DNA of 10,085 bases, taken from positions 1 to 10,085 of the forward strand of contig CAYQJO010000162.1 of NCBI GenBank assembly GCA_964417785.1, written 5' to 3'. Made by a program: the position numbers and the translations under genes. The notes beneath the pieces were generated by a model. It did no database searches, was not told the origin of the DNA, and saw nothing but the letters and a program-made list of their open reading frames with translations. This stretch comes from DAOTUL01 sp034437435 (GTDB lineage Bacteria; Chloroflexota; Anaerolineae; Aggregatilineales; Phototrophicaceae). Numbering within the stretch: position 1 is the first letter of the stretch; each line of letters opens with the position of its first letter. Positions 6,264-10,085 of the stretch are shown here, piece after piece.

Positions 6264-6784
6264 AGTAGCAAAGCCATGATGTATTCATCCAGGAATCGAC
6301 CGTTCTGATAAAACGCCCGCTGGCAGTGACCCTCAATCTTGAAGCCAAACTTCTTGTATAGCTGTACGGCGGGCTTGTTGCGGGTGTAAACTTCGAGCGA
6401 AATACGCTTGATGATCCGCGTCTGACGCGCCCATTCGACCGCCTCACGCATCAGGCGTGTGCCGACACCCATCCGGCGATAAGCCTGATCGATATAGATC
6501 GCCAGTTCAGCCGTGTGATGAATGGCGTGCAAATGACCGCCCAACAAACGCAAAGACCCCACCAGACGGCCATCGTGTGACACCGCCACCAGAAACAATG
6601 AATTCTGCGACCGGGCGAACTGCTCGATCCGTGCGGCTTCGTCTTCGACCGATGCCTCGTATTCCTCCGGTGAATAGGGTGAATCAACACCTGGCTCGGC
6701 ATGTATACGCAGCATATGGGTGCGAAATGCCTCCGCATCGTCGGCTCTGGCTTCGCGTATGGTGACATTGACAGCGTTCAACAT
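6260..6784 (-). CDS. GNAT family N-acetyltransferase
   Basis: 174 residues covering a complete GNAT fold. The N-terminal strand is VTIREARADDAEAF (7-20). The acetyl-CoA pyrophosphate loop of motif A is DQAYRRMGVGTRLM (99-112), of the form R-x-x-G-x-G. Motif B is SLEVYTRNKPAVQLYKKFGF (129-148), followed by KIEGHCQRAFYQNGRFLDEYIM. This tail resembles the RimJ/SpeG/YhfO-like branch that acetylates protein N-termini, polyamines or small amines; the substrate cannot be told. It is cytoplasmic. No Shine-Dalgarno precedes ATG 6784; instead an extended -10 ends seven bases before it, so a leaderless mRNA is likely. It is divergent from the MFS transporter, an arrangement common for resistance or detoxification genes. 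Confidence 0.92.
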   Translation of the reverse strand: MLNAVNVTIREARADDAEAFRTHMLRIHAEPGVDSPYSPEEYEASVEDEAARIEQFARSQNSLFLVAVSHDGRLVGSLRLLGGHLHAIHHTAELAIYIDQAYRRMGVGTRLMREAVEWARQTRIIKRISLEVYTRNKPAVQLYKKFGFKIEGHCQRAFYQNGRFLDEYIMALLL

Positions 6785-6791
6785 GACGAGG

Positions 6792-6800
6792 AATATACCA
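6792..6800 (-). promoter_or_regulatory. Extended -10 promoter for GNAT, leaderless geometry
   Basis: The minus strand reads TGG-TATATT (TGn plus 5/6 match to TATAAT). Seven bases separate TATATT from the ATG at 6784, so the expected transcription start falls on or next to the start codon. The -35 region (TGGTTA at 17 bases) is weak, which is usual for extended -10 promoters. Confidence 0.5.
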
Positions 6801-6829
6801 CTGGCGAAAGGATATAACCATTCCCGATT

Positions 6830-6847
6830 GCCTGTGCTAGCATAGGC
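6830..6847. promoter_or_regulatory. 18-base near-palindrome over the MFS promoter
   Basis: GCCTGTGCTAGCATAGGC is self-complementary in eight of nine base pairs (G6834 against T6843 is the only mismatch), with an 8-base perfect core TGCTAGCA at 6835-6842. Its core overlaps an extended -10 candidate TGC-TAGCAT (6835-6843) reading toward the MFS gene, whose transcript would start near 6850. A dimeric repressor bound here would block that promoter, as for TetR- or MarR-controlled efflux pumps. No regulator gene is in the window. Confidence 0.45.
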
Positions 6848-6871
6848 TCATTGACGCAAAATGAGACAAGC

Positions 6872-8167
6872 ATGTTTAAACTCGAACCCTGGCAGAGTAC
6901 GCTCTGGATTATGTTTACGGCGCAACTGGCTTCCGCAATTGGCTTTTCCATCATCTTCCCTTTCCTGCCGCTCTATGTCGCCGATCTCGGCAGTTCCCAT
7001 AACCTGAGCATCGAGTTCCTGGCGGGAATGGTCTTTTCCGCCCAGGCCATCACCATGATGATCGCCTCACCCTTCTGGGGAGCCATCGCCGACCGTTATG
7101 GACGTAAGCTGATGGTCGAGCGAGCCATGTTCGGTGGCACGATCATTGTCGGTCTGATGGCATTTGTCGGTTCAGCCGAGGAACTGGTGCTGCTGCGGGC
7201 GATCCAGGGCTTGATTACCGGCACGGTCTCGGCGGCGAACGCGCTGGTGGCAGCCAGCGCTCCCCGCAAGAACATGGGTTATGCCATGGCGGTGATCCAG
7301 GTGGCTTTGTGGGGTGGGGTCTCGATTGGTCCGATGATCGGCGGTGTGCTGGCCGACCTTTACGGCTATGCCATGCCATTTCTCATCACTGCCGGTTTGT
7401 TGTTTGTCAGTGGCATTCTGGTCCACTTCGGCATCCACGAAGAGTTCAGCGCGGAACAGAAAACCAACAACAAGCAGCAGGGATTTGTGGCCGAGTGGCG
7501 GCATATCCTGGGTATGCCCGGTGTCATCCAGACTTATTCCATCCGCTTCCTGGCCGGATTGAGCCGGTCGATGCTGGTGCCGATCACGCCGTTATTCGTC
7601 GCCGCATTGCTGGCGGGGAACGTGGTGCCGCTGCCCTTGCCGGATTTCCTGGGCGATCTGTCGGTACAGACCGGCGGAGTCAGCACAATCACCGGTCTGG
7701 TAGTCGGCATGGCGTCAGCGACGGCAACCGTCAGTGCGATTTACCTGGGGCGGTTGGGCGACCGCATCGGTCATCGCACCATTCTGTTGGTCAGCGCGGT
7801 TTGCGCCGCTATCGGCTTTCTGCCGCAGGCGTTCGTGACGGAGGCATGGCAGTTGTTTGTGCTGCAAGCGCTGGCGGGATTAGCTGTGGGTGGTATTGTG
7901 GCCGCACCAAGCGCACTCCTGGCGCATTACACCGAACCCGGCGAAGAGGGCGCGGTCTACGGCCTGGATAACTCGGTGGTGGCGGGTGCGCGTGCCGCTG
8001 CGCCGCTGGTCGGGGCCTCTATCGCAGCCTGGATCGGGCTGCGGGCGGCATTTGCCAGCGTTGCTGTGCTGTTTGGCGTTATGATCCTGGTGGTGCTGGC
8101 GCTGCTGCCCCGGCATCAACCCACCTCGACGGCTGCGGTAGTAGAGGTGGAGAAGTTGCCAGCGTAA
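6872..8167 (+). CDS. MFS transporter, DHA1 drug-efflux type
   Basis: 431 residues with about 12 hydrophobic helices in two halves. Motif A between helices 2 and 3 reads GAIADRYGRKLMV (70-82), with a second-half counterpart GRLGDRIGHRTIL (293-305). Motif B is RAIQG (109-113). Motif C, the antiporter signature in helix 5, is GGVSIGPMIGG (148-158). The central cytoplasmic loop is about 188-218. An extended loop NVVPLPLPDFLGDLSVQTGG (250-269) lies between helices 7 and 8. These features match proton-coupled TetA/MdtG-like exporters; the substrate is not predictable. TTG at 6851 would add seven residues (MTQNETS), but it would fall at the expected transcription start, so ATG 6872 is preferred, although its ribosome site (GAG at 6863-6865) is weak. 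It is divergent from GNAT and convergent with the isomerase gene, 11 bases apart. Confidence 0.93.
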   Translation: MFKLEPWQSTLWIMFTAQLASAIGFSIIFPFLPLYVADLGSSHNLSIEFLAGMVFSAQAITMMIASPFWGAIADRYGRKLMVERAMFGGTIIVGLMAFVGSAEELVLLRAIQGLITGTVSAANALVAASAPRKNMGYAMAVIQVALWGGVSIGPMIGGVLADLYGYAMPFLITAGLLFVSGILVHFGIHEEFSAEQKTNNKQQGFVAEWRHILGMPGVIQTYSIRFLAGLSRSMLVPITPLFVAALLAGNVVPLPLPDFLGDLSVQTGGVSTITGLVVGMASATATVSAIYLGRLGDRIGHRTILLVSAVCAAIGFLPQAFVTEAWQLFVLQALAGLAVGGIVAAPSALLAHYTEPGEEGAVYGLDNSVVAGARAAAPLVGASIAAWIGLRAAFASVAVLFGVMILVVLALLPRHQPTSTAAVVEVEKLPA

Positions 8168-8178
8168 CGTATTCAGTG

Positions 8179-9945
8179 TCACTTAATAAACGACACGACG
8201 ACCTTAATGGACGCATCCCCATCGTTGACCAGGGTAAAACGTTTCGCCGCGGCGGGGACAACGAACGTCTCCGCATAGTTGAAGCGCGGCTGCATTCCAC
8301 CTGCGGTTTGCAGTGTGACGGTCTTACCTTCGACAAGGCTCATCACCTGGCAGGAGCCGTTCGTCTCGACTTCTACGCATCCACCCGCTTCGATCTCGTA
8401 GCGGTACACGTCGTAGAAGTGACGCTGGTGTGTCGGCAGATGAACCAACTGCCAGCCATCACCATTGGCGATTTCGGTCGGTTTGGGCAGCAGTTCGTTC
8501 TTCACAACGTCGCCCTGTATCTCGAATCGCAGGTTTTCAAAGGCGCGTTCGATGTTGATGGGGCGCGGTTTGCCGTCGAGGTCGAGGCGCAGCCAGTCGT
8601 ACATCTTAAACGTGAAGATATACGGCGTCGCGCTGATTTCCAGCACCATGTTGTTCACGCCAGAACAGTGAATTGTACCGTTGGGGATCAGGAACAGGTC
8701 ATGCTTGTTGGCTGGATGCACCTGCACAAACTTCGCCACATCGACTTCGATGGTATCACGCTGGCTGGCTTCGAGCGCGGCACGGAACTCGTTTGGATCG
8801 ATCCCTTGCTGGAATCCGAGATAGACTTGTGCGCCCGGTTGCGCATCCAGGATGTAGTAGGTCTCGTCCTGGGTGAACGTCTCACCGAAATGGTGAATGA
8901 TGAATTCCGGACGTGGGTGGCATTGCAGCGACAGGTTGCCACCGTCGAAGGTATCCAGAAAGTCGAAACGGATTGGGAATTCATAACCGAAGTGGGCAGC
9001 GGATTTCCCGGTAATCGCGTAAGGATCGTTGTACATCAGAAAGTCAAACGAGACTTCGAGTAGATGGCCGTCACTCTCGAACATGAGGCCATTTTCCGGA
9101 ACGATCAGTTCAAACGACCAGGCGTAATTCGGTACGTCCTGCGGAAGCTGTGGGATATGCTGCTTGATCCACTGGCCGCCCCATGCTCCCGGCTCAAACC
9201 AGGGTCGCACACGGAAATAGTTTTCGCTCATGGCAGCGAGTCCGGCACGCAGTGCCTCGCCCGACATATACGCGGGTGTTTCCGGACGCTGCGCGTCCAC
9301 GATCAGGTCAATGTGGCCCAGCAGATGCGCCTTATGCGCGTTCAGTGCGATCCAGTCCACAAAATAGTAACGTTTGTACATCTTCTTCGGGTGATCGGGC
9401 CGTGTCGCACCGAGATTGATCACGCTGCCTGCCCGTGAACGGAACTGGATTTCATTTTTAGGCAGGTCGGCATAGACCAACAGCGCGTCATCCCATCCGA
9501 CCAACGCCGCACCACAGCCATAGACGATGGACACGTCTGCGCCATTGTCGGGTGCGAATTTCGCCAGTTTGCTTGCGTCAAAGAAATCAGCCAGCGTACC
9601 GGTGAAGCGCGTCCCAAAGATGGGATCATCGCCGCCGAGAAACGGGTCAACCAGGGCGTTGATTTCTGGTTCCGGCAGATACGAGTCGCGCATGTCGAAC
9701 CACGCCGCATGGACACCCTGGGTTTTGAGCGCGGCGTCCAGCTTATCGCGGAAGTCGTCCCAGAAGACGCCGGTATAGCCATCGATGGCAACACGCTCAT
9801 GCTTGCCGATCTGTGCGGCCAGGATATCAAATCCTGTACCGATCCTGCCGTCTCCAACCGGGAACGCCGGATACACGTCATATTGTCCGGCCTCGGTCGG
9901 CTGATGCGTTACTGGTGCGAGGTCTTGCGTCGTCTTGCGCTGCAT
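8179..9945 (-). CDS. Class I mannose-6-phosphate isomerase-like protein with N-terminal kinase-like domain
   Basis: 588 residues, far longer than ordinary ManA (about 300-400). The C-terminal part from about 245 is a class I phosphomannose isomerase: EPGAWGGQWIKQ (251-262), LQCHPRPEF (340-348), DETYYILDAQPGAQVYLGF (360-378), IPNGTIHCSG (420-429) and YDWLRLDLDGKPRPINIERA (449-468). Predicted zinc ligands are Gln341, His343, Glu361 and His426, so it should interconvert mannose-6-P and fructose-6-P or a related sugar phosphate. Residues 480-588 form the extra jelly-roll. The N-terminal 220 residues resemble a uridine-kinase-like fold: VAIDGYTGVFWDDF (52-65) sits where a P-loop would be but lacks GK[S/T], and AAWFDMRDSYLP (80-91) is Walker-B-like. 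ATG 9945 has GAGG five to six bases upstream. It is cytoplasmic. The isomerase call is good; the domain role is inference. Confidence 0.87.
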   Translation of the reverse strand: MQRKTTQDLAPVTHQPTEAGQYDVYPAFPVGDGRIGTGFDILAAQIGKHERVAIDGYTGVFWDDFRDKLDAALKTQGVHAAWFDMRDSYLPEPEINALVDPFLGGDDPIFGTRFTGTLADFFDASKLAKFAPDNGADVSIVYGCGAALVGWDDALLVYADLPKNEIQFRSRAGSVINLGATRPDHPKKMYKRYYFVDWIALNAHKAHLLGHIDLIVDAQRPETPAYMSGEALRAGLAAMSENYFRVRPWFEPGAWGGQWIKQHIPQLPQDVPNYAWSFELIVPENGLMFESDGHLLEVSFDFLMYNDPYAITGKSAAHFGYEFPIRFDFLDTFDGGNLSLQCHPRPEFIIHHFGETFTQDETYYILDAQPGAQVYLGFQQGIDPNEFRAALEASQRDTIEVDVAKFVQVHPANKHDLFLIPNGTIHCSGVNNMVLEISATPYIFTFKMYDWLRLDLDGKPRPINIERAFENLRFEIQGDVVKNELLPKPTEIANGDGWQLVHLPTHQRHFYDVYRYEIEAGGCVEVETNGSCQVMSLVEGKTVTLQTAGGMQPRFNYAETFVVPAAAKRFTLVNDGDASIKVVVSFIK

Positions 9946-9974
9946 TATACCCTCTTACTCGCGGCGTGATAATC

Positions 9975-9980
9975 ATCATA
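9975..9980 (-). promoter_or_regulatory. Possible -10 of the isomerase gene
   Basis: The minus strand reads TATGAT (5/6 to TATAAT). It would start transcription near 9968 and give a 22-base leader containing the GAGG ribosome site. No clear -35 lies 16-18 bases upstream, so this rests on the -10 match and good geometry only. Confidence 0.35.
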
Positions 9981-10042
9981 CAACAAGATGGTAATACGAG
10001 AACTGCAATTGTGGCTTCGACATGGGGTTCTCAAGAAGCTGC

Positions 10043-10056
10043 TCAACTTTAGTTGA
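10043..10056. promoter_or_regulatory. Short inverted repeat at the right edge
   Basis: TCAACT-TT-AGTTGA has perfect 6-base arms around a 2-base centre. The loop is too short for a stable hairpin, so if real it would be a protein-binding site between the divergent isomerase and the possible plus-strand gene at 10056. Chance occurrence is quite possible. Confidence 0.25.
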
Positions 10057-10085
10057 TGCAGAGTGTCACCTTCACCAGTGCCGGT
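10056..10085 (+). CDS. Possible 5' end of a divergent gene (partial)
   Basis: ATG at 10056 opens a frame to the window edge reading MQSVTFTSAG. This resembles the first residues of many alpha/beta hydrolases, but ten residues cannot establish a family. No clear Shine-Dalgarno precedes it. The competing reading is the C-terminus of a minus-strand gene, PALVKVTLCIN followed by TAA at 10051-10049. Both are open and GC-rich at third positions, so only the adjacent sequence can decide. Confidence 0.35.
   Translation, partial: MQSVTFTSAG

Noticed and set aside
7309..7971. 220-residue plus-strand open frame inside the MFS gene
   Set aside because: Its Arg/Gly/Cys-rich composition is typical of an out-of-frame reading of a GC-rich membrane protein, and the MFS frame has all family motifs.
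8176..8196. Possible terminator between the convergent MFS and isomerase genes (GTGTC ... GACAC)
   Set aside because: The stem is only five pairs around an 11-base loop, with no T-run on either side, too weak to call.
8176..9438. Long open frames on the plus strand opposite the isomerase gene (about 295 and 124 residues)
   Set aside because: They lie wholly antisense to a gene with clear family motifs and zinc ligands, show no recognisable domain, and are explained by codon bias of the true gene.
9943..9948. TATAAT on the minus strand at the isomerase start
   Set aside because: A perfect -10 by sequence, but it overlaps the ATG itself, so a transcript would begin inside the coding region. 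It is better explained as the chance join of GTATA and ATG.

Overview
The window reads as a gene-dense chromosomal segment of a free-living bacterium, most likely a Chloroflexota (Anaerolineae-like) organism. This is inference from the moderately GC-rich coding style, exported PD40/TolB-type propellers carrying the WSPDG motif, a J-domain fused to an unfamiliar N-terminal region, and a long class I phosphomannose isomerase. No phylogenetic marker gene is present. There is no tRNA, rRNA, CRISPR array, insertion sequence or phage gene, and no gene-free stretch over 300 bases.

Left part (1-1011): the last codons of a membrane-protein-like gene, coupled by a TAATG overlap to a YccU-type CoA-binding protein (81-473). 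A small STAS/SpoIIAA-like protein on the minus strand (470-886) ends on interlocked stop codons with it. A 125-base divergent region follows, with a good extended -10 promoter for the minus gene and a 13-base palindrome in front of the plus operon.

Central plus-strand run (1012-6263): four genes are joined by 1-4 base overlaps: membrane-anchored PD40 propeller, second membrane-anchored PD40 propeller, J-domain protein with an unrecognised N-terminal domain, and enoyl-CoA hydratase/isomerase. A secreted propeller-like protein and a two-helix membrane protein follow closely. This coupling of cell-surface propellers to a cytoplasmic J-domain protein is the least familiar arrangement here and the best candidate for something undescribed. 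The sequence does not give its function.

Right part (6260-10085): a GNAT acetyltransferase (minus) is divergent from an MFS drug-efflux-type transporter (plus), with an 18-base near-palindrome over the likely MFS promoter. Facing the transporter is a 588-residue class I mannose-6-phosphate isomerase-like protein (minus) with all four expected metal ligands and an N-terminal domain resembling a uridine-kinase fold without its P-loop. The right edge probably holds the first codons of a divergent plus-strand gene.

Functionally the window mixes surface proteins, acyl-CoA metabolism (CoA-binding protein, crotonase), sugar-phosphate metabolism, efflux and acetylation. Apart from the central coupled run there is little to link the genes into one pathway.
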